A stretch of 64,000 bases of DNA, from assembly GCA_036924085.1 (NCBI GenBank), contig JAVGWX010000012.1, positions 3,558,249 through 3,622,248 on the forward strand, read 5' to 3'. How positions within the stretch are numbered: the first letter of the stretch is position 1; every line of letters begins with the position of its first letter. The stretch is from Ariolimax columbianus. Its lineage: Eukaryota; Mollusca; Gastropoda; Stylommatophora; Arionidae. The notes beneath the pieces are model-generated. The model was not told where the DNA came from and searched no databases. It saw nothing but the letters and a program-made list of their open reading frames with translations. The position numbers and the translations under genes were made by a program. This document shows, one piece after another, positions 23,011-36,885 of the stretch.

Positions 23011-23938
23011 ATGCTTGTCACCGACCTTTTGTAGTGACTGATTACAACATCAAAGGGATATACATGACCCCGTTGTTGGCCCCATGCAAGCCGCCAATGT
23101 AATCGTCTCTTACAACATGATTGGAAGGTTACTGTGGCACTATTGCTTACCTGGTGTCACTAGGATGAAATTAACGCTTGCATGCAATCAAATTAATTTG
23201 GCATGAAAGGCAAATGTATTCCCATACTAGTCAATGTTGAAAGGCATAAAGTGTTAGACATTTCCTTGTCACATTCTGTCCTACCCTTTGTGATTCTCTA
23301 TAAGTGTCACGAATCATTTGTCTGACCTTAATCCCACTGTAACACCCTCTTAGTCTGGCTATCTTCTGATCTAACATTTGTTATCTCAGTGGCTCAATTC
23401 TCATTGTCAAATAAGTTTATTCTTGATGTATTTCTTCAATTCTCACTGTAACGTCAGATTATTTTTGCTGTATTCTTCAAATTCTCGGTTACTTCTCCTA
23501 GTTTTAGTTGTATAATTGATATGTTACTTGTTCTAGACTGTCTAGCAGGTTTTCTCGCTTCTCACCAATAGTCACCACTACATTAATTCCCGTATTTTCT
23601 TTCACATAAATTCTGACACTCGGACTAAAAATTGAACACGAATAATTTCTTCTAAATTCAATAATACTGAGAATGGTATATTAACAGGATCAATTAAACG
23701 TGTCCTTTCTTTATAAACATATGTCTTCTACAGCTGAGAGGTTACATGCATAGAGCATAGGTCTCTGTCTAAATTATTTGTGCAGGTTCTGATCACCTAG
23801 TCAATATATCTCTGTTGTTGAACACACATTACCTGGCTAGATCGGTTCTTGTTCACTCTGTTGTACGCTCTCGTGTGACTTCTGGTATTAGCTAGACGAC
23901 CTGGTTTACCTGTGAAGTGCAAAGGTTCTTTTGATTTC
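23011..23938. other. Intron 1, non-repetitive stretch
   Basis: AT-rich single-copy-looking intron sequence. No gene or transposon end is recognised. Confidence 0.5.
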
Positions 23939-24212
23939 AGTGTAAAGTAAAGTAAAGTAACCCATAGCATTACTGCCGTAGGAGTGTGAGGTGTTTGCGA
24001 TCTCACATTTCAAAGGTTCGGCTATATTAGGGCGGTAGCCACCTCCTCTCCCTCGCCGCTTTTACTTCCCGGGCTGAACCGGTACCCATTTAAGGTTGGG
24101 TCGACCCGGGAGCCATTGCGGTTTGAAAAAAACACTACCGACTCAAATGGGGAATGAACCCAGGACCACCCAGATGCGAAGCCAGGGCGCTAACCACTGC
24201 GCTACGTGTCGA
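23939..24212 (-). mobile_element. tRNA-headed SINE, copy in intron 1
   Basis: On the minus strand it starts with an RNA polymerase III promoter: box A around TAGCGCAGTGGTTAGCGC and box B in GGGTTCATTCC, with an anticodon-loop-like CTTCGCA. A body follows (CCCGGGTCGACCCA, AAGTAAAAGCGGCGAGGGAG). It ends in a TTTAC repeat tail (TTTACTTTACTTTAC). It is roughly 90 percent identical by eye to the plus-strand copy at 37731-38006. Confidence 0.88.
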
Positions 24213-24221
24213 TTTTAGTGA

Positions 24222-24772
24222 GGTCTACGTGTATGGACCCAATGCTTGTCCCACTCAAACTGATCTTAGAGAGATTTGAGTTTGTGGACCCAATGCTTGT
24301 CCCACAGACTTATCTTGGAGAGATTTGAGTTTGTGGACCCAATGCTTGTCCCACAAACATATCTTGGAGAGATTTGAGTTTGTGGACCCAATGCTTGTCC
24401 CACTCAGACTGATCTTAGAGAGATTTGAGTTTGTGGACCCAATGCTTGTCTCACTCAGACTGATCTTAGAGAGATTTGAGTTTGTGGACCCAATGCTTGT
24501 CCCACTCAGACTGATCTTAGAGAGATTTGAGTTTGTGGACCCAATGCTTGTCCCACTCAGACTGATCTTAGAGAGATTTGAGTTTGTGGACCCAATGCTT
24601 GTCCCACTCAGACTGATCTTAGAGAGATTTGAGTTTGTGGACCCAATGCTTGTCCCACTCAGACTGATCTTAGAGAGATTTGAGTTTGTGGACCCAATGC
24701 TTGTCCCACTCAGACTGATCTTAGAGAGATTTGAGTTTGTGGACCCAATGCTTGTCCCACTCAGACGGATCG
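24222..24772. repeat. 51-bp minisatellite in intron 1
   Basis: About eleven units of 51 bp contain GAGATTTGAGTTTGTGGACC and AATGCTTGTCCCACTCAGAC. As 51 is a multiple of three, the plus strand has a 151-codon repeat ORF, which I treat as an artefact. The array starts right at the SINE 5' end. Confidence 0.95.
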
Positions 24773-24921
24773 TTGTCTAACAATACAAACAGATAAACGT
24801 TTTCACTGGAAGCCTAATTCTGGCTGGGATGTTCCGTCTCCATGGCTACCTATGGAAATCCCCTTAGATAAACAAGGTTTTACCTCTTTCCAACACTACC
24901 CATATACAATTCCTACTTTTA

Positions 24922-25381
24922 CTTCTTTGGACATCTACCCATTCTGTGGACATCTACCCATTCTGTGGACATCTACCCATTCTGTGGACATCTACTCATT
25001 CTGTGGATATCTACCCATTCTGTGGACATCTACCCATTATGTGGACATCTACCCATTATGTGGACATCTACCCATTCTGTGGACATCTACCCATTCTGTG
25101 GACATCTACTCATTCTGTGGACATCTACCCATTCTGTGGACATCTACCCATTCTGTGGACATCTACCCATTCTGTGGACATCTACCCATTCTGTGGACAT
25201 CTACCCATTCTGTGGACATCTATCCATTCTGTGGACATCTACTCATTCTGTGGACATCTACCCATTCTGTGGACATCTACCCAGTCTGTGGACATCTACC
25301 CATTCTGTGGACATCTACCCATTCTGTGGACATCTACCCATTCTGTGGACATCTACCCATTCTGTGGACATCTACCCATTA
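24922..25381. repeat. 19-bp minisatellite in intron 1
   Basis: About 24 units of GGACATCTACCCATTCTGT with few substitutions. Since 19 is not a multiple of three, all plus frames are open with the same shifted peptide. Confidence 0.96.
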
Positions 25382-27220
25382 ATAGTATTTGATGGTTTTA
25401 GAATAACTGGCTCTGTCTGCTATCAAACTCGTTTTCGATGCAACCAGTGAAACTAGCTACTCGCAGATTTCCAAGCTGAAATCACAAAATGGACTCTAGT
25501 TTCAACAACTAATTCATGATTTCCATCTCAATGTAGTTACCACTTCACCTGCCCTACAACATTTCCATTAATAACAAAATAGTGACAGGGCAACCCTGTC
25601 CTGTCCATAATATTACGTTTGCTGAACATGTCACTTATAGTTTCCCAGATTCTGCATAACGAAAAAAAGAGAGCCAGGCATGGTTCTGAAGTTATGTGCC
25701 TATGGAGTGTGTTAGAGTGATCCCATTATATCTTAGCCCCTTGGGATCTATGGCTTTTTTACTTCCATTTAAATCTAATTTTTACTGTGGGACCCTTTTG
25801 ACATGTAACAGTTTATACTTTTTCAATCGTCAATATTCTTAACCTCAGCGTGTATTTTCAATATTTTCGTTCACCACAATAGTTTTCTAAATTATATTAT
25901 GACATTCATTATGATTAATCCCAGACAATGTGTTCTGCGGTGAAACGTCCGTTTCACAATACAACGCACCTGGTTCGAATATCCAGTTTGGCAGACACTG
26001 GGTTTTTCCTCGGTACGACCGTTCTTTAATGGCAACCTACCGACAGTACTACACACCAGCTAAGAAACCTATAATAGTCAGATTAGCTGGCCGCTGTCAG
26101 AAACGAAGTTATGCAAAGGACATTCTACTTACATTTGATATACATTATCAAGAACGTGTTTCCCAACCGCTACATTCGTCTTCATATTCTTAGATCATTA
26201 GTCAAAGACTGGCAAAGCGGCCAGTGCCATTTCACCTGATGGCGCCTGTAAAGGCAGCAACAAACTCCCTTTACTTTCCCAGGTCTGAGACCATCCCTCA
26301 AACGGTTCCCCAGCTCTGATTCATGATTTCAGTTTATTTCGCTCGTCATTAAACTGTCTTAGTTTGGCCTCTCTTTTCGCTTCCCCGTGTGGCCCAGAGC
26401 ATGACTCGTCAGCTGAGACTGCTAGGCTTTCTGATAAGAACATGGCCGATCTTATTCGACGTCCACATGTTGTGATCCCGTGCGTATATTATAGAGTCAC
26501 ATTCATCATGTTGGTCTTTCTAAACAATTGTCACATTCAAATAAGAATCAAACTTACATTTGTGGCATTGGACTTCTAGCATCCAAGTCACATTAATCAC
26601 TCTCGAATTATACCCATTGTGTTTTTAGAAAGCGGACATGCTATTAAAGTTGTCACACTTCCTCCTGATGATGGCGTGAACGCCAACTAGCACGACTTCA
26701 CATATGACCCTGTGAACAGTTACGGCATCCCCAACGACACAGTGCAGGTTCTGTGCTGCTGGGTAGGATAAATATCAATAGGGAAAGCTTGAGGCCGGAA
26801 ACCCCAGAACCGCACCTCCTCCAGATCATAGTAAGCCACACCATGAAGGACACCACCTACAATCTAAGTACTAATAGCCAACTGAAAGAGCCAAAGAAAT
26901 ACAATGAAAGACATTGGATGGCACTTTCTAATAGCGGATTAGGTGGATGTACAGAACCAATAGTTAGCTTTGGCTGCCTGGCATCAGGCACTGAGCTGCA
27001 TGATTGATTACCAGGATTTCAGTAGATGGCATGACTGACCCTGTATGCAGAGATAAATGAGAGATTCGAGCAGATGTTTAGTGTTGAGATGTTGTCACAC
27101 ATTGTGGATGCTGAGTTGAACTAATAGAGTGTTACACGGTAAGATAACATTCATTGTGTGATACATGCTGGATTTGTGGATGTGGAGACCACAAAATATT
27201 GTATGTTGAGAGAATGTGGG
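25382..27220. other. Intron 1, mostly non-repetitive, with a tRNA-like patch
   Basis: No exon is identified. At 25928-26035 there is a decayed SINE-like head with a box B-like CTGGTTCGAATATCC, followed by CACTGGGTTTTTCCTCGGTAC. Elsewhere nothing is recognised. Confidence 0.4.
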
Positions 27221-28858
27221 TGCTGTGGAAAGTGTTGGGTGTTGTGGCGAGTGTTGGGTGTTGTGGCCAGTGTTGGGTGTTGTGGCGAGTGTTGGGTGTT
27301 GTGGCGAGTGTTGGGTGTTGTGGCCAGTGTTGGGTGTTGTGGCGAGTGTTGGGTGTTGTGGCGAGTGTTGGGTGTTGTGGCCAGTGTTGGGTGTTGTGGC
27401 GAGTGTTGGGTGTTGTGGCGAGTGTTGGGTGTTGTGGCGAGTGTTGGGTGTTGTGGCAAATGTTGGGTGTTGTGGCGAGTGTTGGGTGTTGTGGCGAGTG
27501 TTGGGTGTTGGGTGTTGTGGCCAGTGTTGGGTGTTGTGGCGAGTGTTGGGTGTTGTGGCGAGTGTTGGGTGTTGTGGCCAGTGTTGGGTGTTGTGGCGAG
27601 TGTTGGGTGTTGTGGCGAGTGTTGGGTGTTGTGGCGAGTGTTGGGTGTTGTGGCGAGTGTTGTGGCGAGTGTTGGGTGTTGTGGCAAATGTTGGGTATTG
27701 AAATGATGTGGTAAGTGTTGGGTGTTGTGGCGAGTGTTGGGTGTTGTGGCGAGTGTTGTGTGTTGTGACGAGTGTTGGGTGTTGTGGCGAGTGTTGGGTG
27801 TTGTGGCGAGTGTTGGGTGTTGTGGCAAATGTTGGGTATTGAAATGATGTGGAAAGTATTGGGTGTTGTGGCGAGTGTTGGGTGTTGTGGCGAGTGTTGA
27901 GTGTTGTGGCAAATGTTGGGTATTGAAATGATGTGGTAAGTGTTGGGTGTTGTGGAGAGTGTTGGGTGTTGTGGCGAGTGTTGGTGTTGTGACGAGTGTT
28001 GGGTGTTGTGTCGAGTGTTGGGTGTTGTGGCGAGTGTTGGGTGTTGTGGCGAGTGTTGGGTGTTGTGGCGAGTGTTGGATGTTGTGGCAAGTGTTGGGTG
28101 TTGTAGCGAGTGTTGGGTGTTGTGGCGAGTGTTGGGTGTTGTGGCGAGTGTTGGGTGTTGTGGCGAGTGTTGGGTGTTGTGGCGAGTGTTGGGTGTTGTG
28201 GCGAGTGTTTGGTGTTGTGGCGAGTGTTGGGTGTTGTGGCGAGTGTTGGGTGTTGTGGCAAATGTTGGGTATTGAAATGATGTGGTAAGTGTTGTGTGTT
28301 GTGGCGAGTATTGGGTGTTGTGGCGAGTTTGTGGCAAGTGTTGGGTGTTGTAGCGAGTGTTGGGTGTTGTGGCGAGTGTTGGATGTTGTGGCGAGTGTTG
28401 GGTGTTGTGGCGAGTGTTGGGTGTTGTGGCGAGTGTTGGGTGTTGTGGCGAGTTTTGGGTGTTGTGGCAAATGTTGGGTATTGAAATGATGTGGTAAGTG
28501 TTGTGTGTTGTGGCGAGTATTGGGTGTTGTGGCGAGTGTTATGATGAGTGTTGGGTGTTGTGGCGAGTGTTGGGTATTGTGGCGAGTGTTGGGTGTTATG
28601 GCGAGTGTTGGGTGTTGTGGCGAGTGTTGGGTGTTGTCGCGAGTGTTGGGTGTTGTCGCGAGTGTTGGGTGTTGTGGCGAGTGTTGTGGCGAGTGTTGGG
28701 TGTTGTGGCGAGTGTTGGGTGTTGTGGCGAGTGGTGGGTGTTGTGGCGAGTGTTGGGTGTTGTCGCGAGTGTTGGGTGTTGTGGCGAGTGTTGGGTGTTG
28801 TGGCAAGTGTTGGGTATTGTAGCAAGTGTTGGGTGTTGTGACGAGTTTTGGGTGTTGT
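27221..28858. repeat. 19-bp satellite-like array in intron 1
   Basis: About 85 units of GTGTTGGGTGTTGTGGCGA with GGCCA, GGCAA and TCGCG variants. A divergent block containing GGTATTGAAATGATGTGG recurs at about 27695, 27838, 27920, 28270 and 28480, marking blocks that were duplicated together. The array stops about 75 bp before exon 2. The very long ORFs on both strands are by-products. Confidence 0.96.
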
Positions 28859-28931
28859 GAGAACAAAGATGTGCCTGCTGTTGGGATCTTGAAATGACCC
28901 ATATGAATAATAACTTTTGCATGTATTTCAG

Positions 28932-29072
28932 CCACAGTGAAAGCTGCTACTGCGGTGGCCTTGATAGGGGCCGTGCTGGCACTGGCTGCTATCGGGTTGG
29001 CTGTGTCCCACATCGTCAAACCAGCTTATCGTGCTCTACTACAGGTGTCAGGAGTAGTGTCTGTCGTGGCAT
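28932..29072 (+). CDS. Claudin/PMP22-like tetraspan protein, coding exon 2
   Basis: The exon runs from the acceptor ATTTCAG (28931) to the donor T|GTAAGT (29073). It completes codon 67 (Ala), encodes residues 68-113 and gives the first base of codon 114. Both ends are phase 1. Residues about 70-93 are the second membrane segment (AATAVALIGAVLALAAIGLA). Residues 94-101 are a short cytoplasmic turn. Residues 102-113 begin the third segment. Exon length and phases make the joined frame continuous with exons 1 and 3. It is isolated between a 19-bp array and a SINE-rich intron. Confidence 0.88.
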
Positions 29073-29164
29073 GTAAGTCTAATAGACAAGACCATGTCAT
29101 CTCCAGTCTCTGATGCTTGATTTTTTTTCATTCTGTTATCACATTTTTTTTTAAATGTATTGTT

Positions 29165-29395
29165 GCTTTCGCCTTATTTATCTAATCCCCAAGACCGTAT
29201 GCGTTGCACTGTGGTTTTTATTTTGCGTCTGTCGATCCAGTGCATCCGACTTCGTCATGTATTTTATGTAAGGGTCTGCTTCCTCCTGCATTTTCTAAGG
29301 GCTTGCTTCCCCGGGGTAACGGCTGGTGCTGTGATGGGGATCGAACCCAGCACCTTCGGGTTATGAGTCGTGCCACTCCGTCCCCTTGTCGTCAG
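29165..29395 (-). mobile_element. tRNA-headed SINE (Met-like head) in intron 2
   Basis: On the minus strand the head reads GGACGGAGTGGCACGACTC, then CATAACCCGAAGGTGC and box B GGGTTCGATCCCC. The anticodon-loop-like CTCATAA suggests a Met-type tRNA origin. A body follows, running down to about 29165. Acceptor-stem pairing is not complete enough for a functional tRNA gene. Confidence 0.65.
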
Positions 29396-29439
29396 ATGTC
29401 ATCTCGACTCTCATCCATTTGATTTCTCTCTCTCGCTCT

Positions 29440-29451
29440 TCTCTTTTTCTT

Positions 29452-29495
<44 letters not shown>
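29440..29495. repeat. CT microsatellite
   Basis: A short CT run with flanking pyrimidine-rich sequence, in intron 2 downstream of the SINE. Confidence 0.9.
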
Positions 29496-29499
<4 letters not shown>

Positions 29500-29937
29500 C
29501 AAATATTACAATAACTCTTTGCCACTGTATCTCTCACCGTTCAGACGATGTGATTGTGTTCCCACTGCCCAGATGTGTTCTTTATAACATTACAACGAGT
29601 TGACTGTCTGAACGTTAGAAAGCAGCGGATCTCCAAGTTTTGACCAAGATTCTGAAGTTGTGATTTACTCAATTGAAGTTTAATTGAAGCCTCAGAATCA
29701 AAATATTTCGCGTGGGCTAAAGATGGCTGGGCACTAAGGGGTTTCCCATCGCAGAACAGAACAGTGTGACCCAAGGCTCATTGTGGAAAGGAAAAGAAAT
29801 AAACTGCAAGACTAAAATAAAAGATTAGAAGGCTCGACTCCATCACCTCGTATGGCTCGGTCTCTCTCCGCAGACCGGTATGCCGCCTGTCCAGAGCATC
29901 GCACAAAGTACGAGCTCCGTTTCTCCAGCGAGGAACC
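29496..29937. other. Intron 2, single-copy-looking stretch
   Basis: Nothing is recognised except a possible SINE-like patch at 29845-29935. On the minus strand this has GTGCGATGCTCTGGACAGGC and a weak box B-like GGAGTCGAGCC. Confidence 0.35.
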
Positions 29938-32900
29938 CATGAACCAACCCATGAACCCAGCCATGAACCCATGAACCCACCCATGAACCCAGCCATAAAC
30001 CCATGAACCCAGCCATAAACTCATGAACCCAGCTATGAAACTAGCCATGAACCCAGCCATGAACCCATCCATGAACCCAGCCATGAACCCAGCCATGAAC
30101 CCATTAACCCAGACATGAATCCATGAACCCACCCATGAACCCATAAACCCACCCATGAACCCACCAATAACCCAGCAATGAACCCATGAACCCAGCCATG
30201 AACCCATGAACCCAGCCATTAACCCAGCCATGAAGCCATGAACCCAACCATGAACCCAGCCATGAACCCAGCCATGAACCCAGCAATGAACCCAGCCATG
30301 AACCCATTAACCCAGCCATGAACCAATGAACCCAACCATGAACCCAGCCATGAACCCAGCCATGAACCCACCCATGAACCCAGCCATGAACCCAGCCATG
30401 AACCCAGCCATGAACCAAGCCATGAACCCAGCAATGAACCCATGAACCCAGCCATGAACCCAGCCATGAACCCAGCCATGAACCCATGAAAAAACCCATG
30501 AACACAGCCATGAACCCATGAACCCAGCCATGAACCTAGCCATTAACCCACGAACCCAGCAGAGAACCCATGAACCCACCCATGAACCCACCCATGAACC
30601 AATGAACCCAGCTATGAACCCACCGATGAACCCACCAATACCCATGAACCCACCCATGAACCCTTGCACCCAGCTATGAACCCAGCTATGAACTCATGAA
30701 CCCAGCCATGAACCCATCCATGAATCAAGCCATGAACCCACCCATGAACCCACCCATGAACCCACCCATGGACCCATGAACCCACCCATGAGCCTTCCTA
30801 TGAACCCACCCATGAACCCATAAACCCACCCACGAACTCACCCATGAACCTACCCATTAACCCACCCATGAACCCACCCATCAACCCATGAACCCAGCCA
30901 CGAACCCACCCATGAACCCACCCATGAATCAACTCATAAACCCACCGATGAACCCATGAACCCACCCATGAACCTAGCCATGAACCCACACATGAACCCA
31001 CCCACGAACCCACCCATGAATCCAGCCATGAACCCAGCCATGAACCCGGCCATAAACTCATGAACCCAGCCATGAAACTAGCCATGAACCCAGCAATGAA
31101 CTCAGCCATGAACCCAGCCATGAACCCACCCATGAACCCAGCCATGAACCCACCCATGAACCCATTAACCCAGACATGAATCCATGAACCCACCCATGAA
31201 CCCATGAACCCACCCATGAACCCACCAATAACCCAGCAATGAACCCAGCCATGAACCCGGCCATGAACCCACCCATGAACCCAGCCATGAACCCAGCCAT
31301 TAACCCAGCCATTAACCCAGCCATTAACCCAGCCATGAACCCACCAACCCATGAACCCAGCCATGAACCCATGAACCCAGCCATGAACCCATGAACCCAG
31401 CCATGAACCCATGAACCCAGCCATGAACTCCTGAACCCAGCCATGAAAAAAGCCATGAACCGAACCGTGAACCCAGCCATGAACCCACCCATGAACCCAC
31501 CCATGAACCCGTGAACCCACCCGTGAACCCATGAAACCACCCATGAACCCACCCACGAACCCATGAACCCACCCATGAACCCATGAACCCATGAACCCAC
31601 CCATGAACTTACCCATGAACCCAGCAATGAACCCATGAACCCAGCCATGAACCCAGCCATAAACTCAGGAACCCAGCTATGAACCCAGCCATGAATGCAG
31701 CCATGAACCCAGCGATGAATCCACCCAAGAACCCAGCCATGAACCTAGCCATGAACCCATTAACCGAGACATAAATCAATGAACCCACCCTTGAATCCAT
31801 GAACCCACCCATGAACCCACCAATAACCCAGCAATGAACCCATGAACCCAGCCATGAACCCAGCCATGAACCCAGCCATAAACCCATGAACCCACCCATG
31901 AACCAAGCCATGAACCCACCCATGAACCCACCAATGAACTCACCCATGAACCCAACCATGAACCCATGAACCCAGCCATGAACCAACCCATGAACCCACC
32001 CATGAAGCCAGCCATGAACCCATAAACCCATGAACCCAGCCATGAACCCAGCCATTAACTCATGAACCCATGAACCCAGCCATGAACCCAGCCATGAACC
32101 CAGCCATAAACCAACCCATGAACCCACCCATGAACCCGTGAACCCACCCATGAACTCATGAACCCACCCATGAACCCATGAACCCACCCACGAACCCATG
32201 AATCAACCCATGAACCCATCCATGAACCCATCCATGAACCCACCCTTGAACTCACCAATGAACCCACCCATGAACCCACCCATTAACCCACTCATGAACA
32301 CACCCATGAACCCACAAATGAACCCACCCATGAACCCACACTTGAGCCCACCCATGAACCCACCCATAAACCCACCCATGAACCCATGAACTCACCCGTG
32401 AACCCACCAATGAACCCACCAACGAACAAATCTATTAACCAACCCATGAACCCACCCATGAACCCACCCATGAACCCACGAATGAACCCACCAATGAACC
32501 CACTCTTGAACCCACCCATGAACCCACCCATGAACCCACCCATGAGCCTTCCCATGAACCCACCCATGAACCCACCCTTGAACCCATAAACCCACCCATG
32601 AACTCACCCATGAACCCACCCATGAATCAACTCATAAACCCACCGATGAACCCATGAACCCTCCCATGAACCTAGCCATGAACCCACACATGAACCCACC
32701 CACGAACCCACCCATGAACCCAGCCATGAACCCATGAACCCAGCCATGAACCCAGCCATAAACTCATGAACCCAGCCATGAAACTAGCCATGAACCCAGC
32801 CATTAACTCAGCCATGAACCCAGCCATGAACCCACCCATGATCCCAACCATGAACCCATTAACCCAAACATGAATCCATGAACCCACCCATGAACCCATG

Positions 32901-35900
32901 AACCCACCCATGAACCCACCAATAACCCAGCAATGAATCCATGAACCCAGCCATGAACCCACCCATGAACCAAGCCATGAACCCAGCCATGAACCCAGCC
33001 ATGAACCCATGAACACACCCATGAACCCAGCCATGAACCCAGCCATGAACCCAGCCATGAACCCATGAACCCACCCATGAACCCACCCATGAAGCCAGCC
33101 ATGAACCCATAAACCCATGAACCCAGCCATTAACACATGAACCAAGGAACCCAGCCATGAACCTATGAACCCAGCCATGAACTCCTGAACCCAGCCATGA
33201 ACTCCTGAACCCAGCCATGAAAAAAGCCATGAACCGAGCCCTGAACCCAGCCATGAACCCACCCATGAACCCACCCATGAACCCGTGAACCCACCCATGA
33301 ACCCATGAAACCACCCATGAACCCACCCATGAACCCACCAATGAACCCATGAACCCACCCATGAACCCAGCCATAAACTCATGAACCCAGCCATGAACCC
33401 AGCCATGAACGCAGCCATGAACCCAGCCATGACCCCAGCCATGAACCTAGCCATGAACCCATTAACCCAGACATGAATCCATGAACCCACCCTTGAATCC
33501 TTGAACCCACCCATGAACCCACCAATAACCCAGCAATGAACCCATGAACCCAGCCATGCCATGAACCCAGCCTTGAACCCAGCCATGAATCCAGCCATAA
33601 ACCCATGAACCCACCCATGAACCAAGCCATGAACCCACCCATGAATCCACCCATGAACCCACCCATGAACCCAACCATGAACCCAGCCATGAACCAACCC
33701 ATGAACCCACCCATGAACCCAGCCATGAACCCATAAACCCATAAACCCATGAACCCAGCCATGAACCCAGCCATTAATTCATGAACCCATGAACCCAGCC
33801 ATGAACCCAGCCATGAACCCAGCCATAAACCAACCCATGAACCCACCCATGAACCCAGCCATGAACCCACCCATGAACCCGTGAACCCACCCATGAACTC
33901 ATGAACCCACCCATGAACCCATGAACCCACCCACGAACCCATGAACCAACCCATGAAACCATCCATGAACCCATCCATGAACCAACCCTTAACCCACTCA
34001 TGAACACACCCATGAACACACAAATGAACCCACCCATCAACCCATCCATGAACCCACCCATCAACCCATGAACCCAGTCATGAATCCAGCCATGAACCCA
34101 CCCATAAACCCATCCATGAACCCACCCATGAACCCATGAACCCATAAACCCACCCATGAACCCAGCCATGAACCCAGCCATGAACCCAGCCATGAACCCT
34201 TTAACCCAGCCATGAACCCAGCCATGAACCCACCCATGAACCCATAAACCCACCCATAAAGCCACACATGAACCCACCCATGAACCCACCCATGATCCCA
34301 CCCATGAACTCATGAACTCACCCATGAACCCATGAACCCACCTATGAACCCATGAACCCACCAATGAACCCATGAACCCACCCACGAACCCATGAACCCA
34401 CCCATGAACCCACCAATGAACCCATGAACCCACCCATGAACCCACCCATGAACCCATGAACCCACACATGAACATATGAACCCACCCATGAACCCACCCA
34501 TGAACCCACCTATGAACCCATGAACCCACCCATGAACCCACCCATGAACCCATGAACCCACCCATGAACCCATGAACCCACCCATGAACCCATTATCCCA
34601 CCCATGAACCCATGAACCCACCCATTAACCTACCCATGAACCCATGAACCCACCCATGATCCCATGAACCCACCCATGAACCCAGCCATGAACCCACCCA
34701 TAAACTTAGCCATGAACCCACCCATGCACCCATGAACCCACCCATGAACCCACCCATGAACCCACCCATGAAGCCATGAACCCACCCATGAACCCATCCA
34801 ATAACCCACTAATGAACCCATGAACCCACCCATGAACCCATCCATGAACCCATGAACCCAGCCATGAACCTACCCATGAACCCACCCATGAACCCACCCA
34901 TGAACTCATGAACCCATGAACCCACCCATGAACCTACTCATGAACCCACCCATGAACCCATGAACCCACTTATGAACCCATCCATGAACCCATGAACCTA
35001 TGAACCCAGCCATGAACCCACCCATGAACCCCCCCCATGAACCCACTCATGAACCCACCCATGAACCCACCCATGAACCCACCCATGAACCTATGAACCC
35101 AGCCATGAACATACATATGAACCAACCCATGAACCCACCCATGAACCCACCCATGAACCCACCCATGAAGCCATGAACCCACCCATGAACCCATCCAATA
35201 ACCCACTAATGAACCCATGAACCCACCCATGAACCCATCCATGAACCCATGAACCCAGCCATGAACCTACCCATGAACCCACCCATGAACCCACCCATGA
35301 ACTCATGAACCCATGAACCCACCCATGAACCTACTCATGAACCCACCCATGAACCCATGAACCCACTTATGAACCCATCCATGAACCCATGAACCTATGA
35401 ACCCAGCCATGAACCCACCTATGAACCCCCCCCCTCATGAACCCACCCATGAACCCACCCATGAACCCAGCCATGAACCCTTTAACCCAGCCATGAACCC
35501 AGCCATGAACCCACCCATGAACCCATTAACCCACCCATAAAGCCACACATGAACCCACCCATGAACCCACCCATGATCCCACCCATGAACTCATGAACTC
35601 ACCCATGAACCCATGAACCCACCTATGAACCCATGAACCCACCAATGAACCCATGAACCCACCCACGAACCCATGAACCCACCCATGAACCCACCAATGA
35701 ACCCATGAACCCACCCATGAACCCACCCATGAACCCATAAACCCACACATGAACATATGAACCCACCCATGAACCCACCCATGAACCCACCTATGAACCC
35801 ATGAACCCACCCATGAACCCACCCATGAACCCACCCATGAACCCATGAACCCACCCATGAACCCATTATCCCACCCATGAACCCATGAACCCACCCATTA

Positions 35901-36772
35901 ACCTACCCATGAACCCATGAACCCACCCATGATCCCATGAACCCACCCATGAACCCAGCCATGAACCCACCCATAAACTTAGCCATGAACCCACCCATGC
36001 ACCCATGAACCCACCCATGAACCCACCCATGAAGCCATGAACCCACCCATGAACCCATCCAATAACCCACTAATGAACCCATGAACCCACCCATGAACCC
36101 ATCCATGAACCCATGAACCCAGCCATGAACCTACCCATGAACCCACCCATGAACCCACCCATGAACTCATGAACCCATGAACCCACCCATGAACCTACTC
36201 ATGAACCCACCCATGAACCCATGAACCCACTTATGAACCCATCCATGAACCCATGAACCTATGAACCCAGCCATGAACCCACCCATGAACCCCCCCCCCC
36301 CATGAACCCACTCATGAACCCACCCATGAACCTATGAACCCACCCATGAACCTATGAACCCAGCCATGAACATACATATGAACCAACCCATGAACCCACC
36401 CATGAACCCATGAACCCAGCCATGAACCCATGAACCCACCCATGAACCCAGCCATGAACCCACCAATGAACCCATGAACCCAGCCGCGAACCCAGCCATG
36501 AACCCAGCCATGAACCCATTAACCCAACCATGAACCCAGCCATGAACATATCCATGAACTCATCCATGAACCCACCCATGAACCCACCCATGAACCCAGC
36601 TATGAATCCAGCCATTAACCCACCCATGAACCCAGCCATGAACCCACCCATTAACCCATGAATCCACCCATGATCCCATGACCCCAGCCATTAACCCAGC
36701 CATGAACCCAGACATGAACCCATGAACCCACCCATGAACCCACTCATGAACCCAGCGATGACCCCATGAATC
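29938..36772. repeat. 12-bp satellite filling intron 2
   Basis: This is 6.8 kb of ATGAACCCACCC/ATGAACCCAGCC units mixed with 8-bp ATGAACCC steps. The left part is richer in CAGCC and the right part in CACCC. Long internal duplications are visible. ATCCAATAACCCACTAATGAA occurs near 34797, 35187 and 36057, and ACTTATGAACCCATCC near 34970, 35368 and 36230. Short C runs (35030, 35425, 36290) mark equivalent points. All minus-strand ORFs (Gly-Ser-Trp-Val/Gly-Phe-Met polymers) are artefacts of a stop-free unit whose length is a multiple of three. Confidence 0.97.
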
Positions 36773-36784
36773 TCTGGAAAAAAT

Positions 36785-36885
36785 TGCTATCATAAACCGA
36801 CCATCGCAGCTCGAATTTCGAATTCCGACAGTCTGAACATTAGGCAAACGGCTTGACCACTTCGCCACGGAGCACTCTTCAACGT
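36785..36885 (-). mobile_element. tRNA-like SINE head at the satellite edge
   Basis: On the minus strand GTGCTCCGTGGCGAAGTGG and TCAAGCCGTTTGCC form a box A region. GGAATTCGAAATTCGAGC is a box B-like element. It resembles a Ser-type tRNA head, but the body is not delimited. It abuts the 12-bp satellite. Confidence 0.5.

Noticed and set aside
27095..29019. ORFs up to 622 codons on both strands over the 19-bp array
   Set aside because: The unit lacks stops and 19 is not a multiple of three, so all frames stay open; real exon 2 lies beside it.
29778..36868. Many minus-strand ORFs rich in Gly, Ser, Trp, Met and Phe
   Set aside because: They are by-products of the 12-bp satellite; no start context, domain or composition shift marks a gene.
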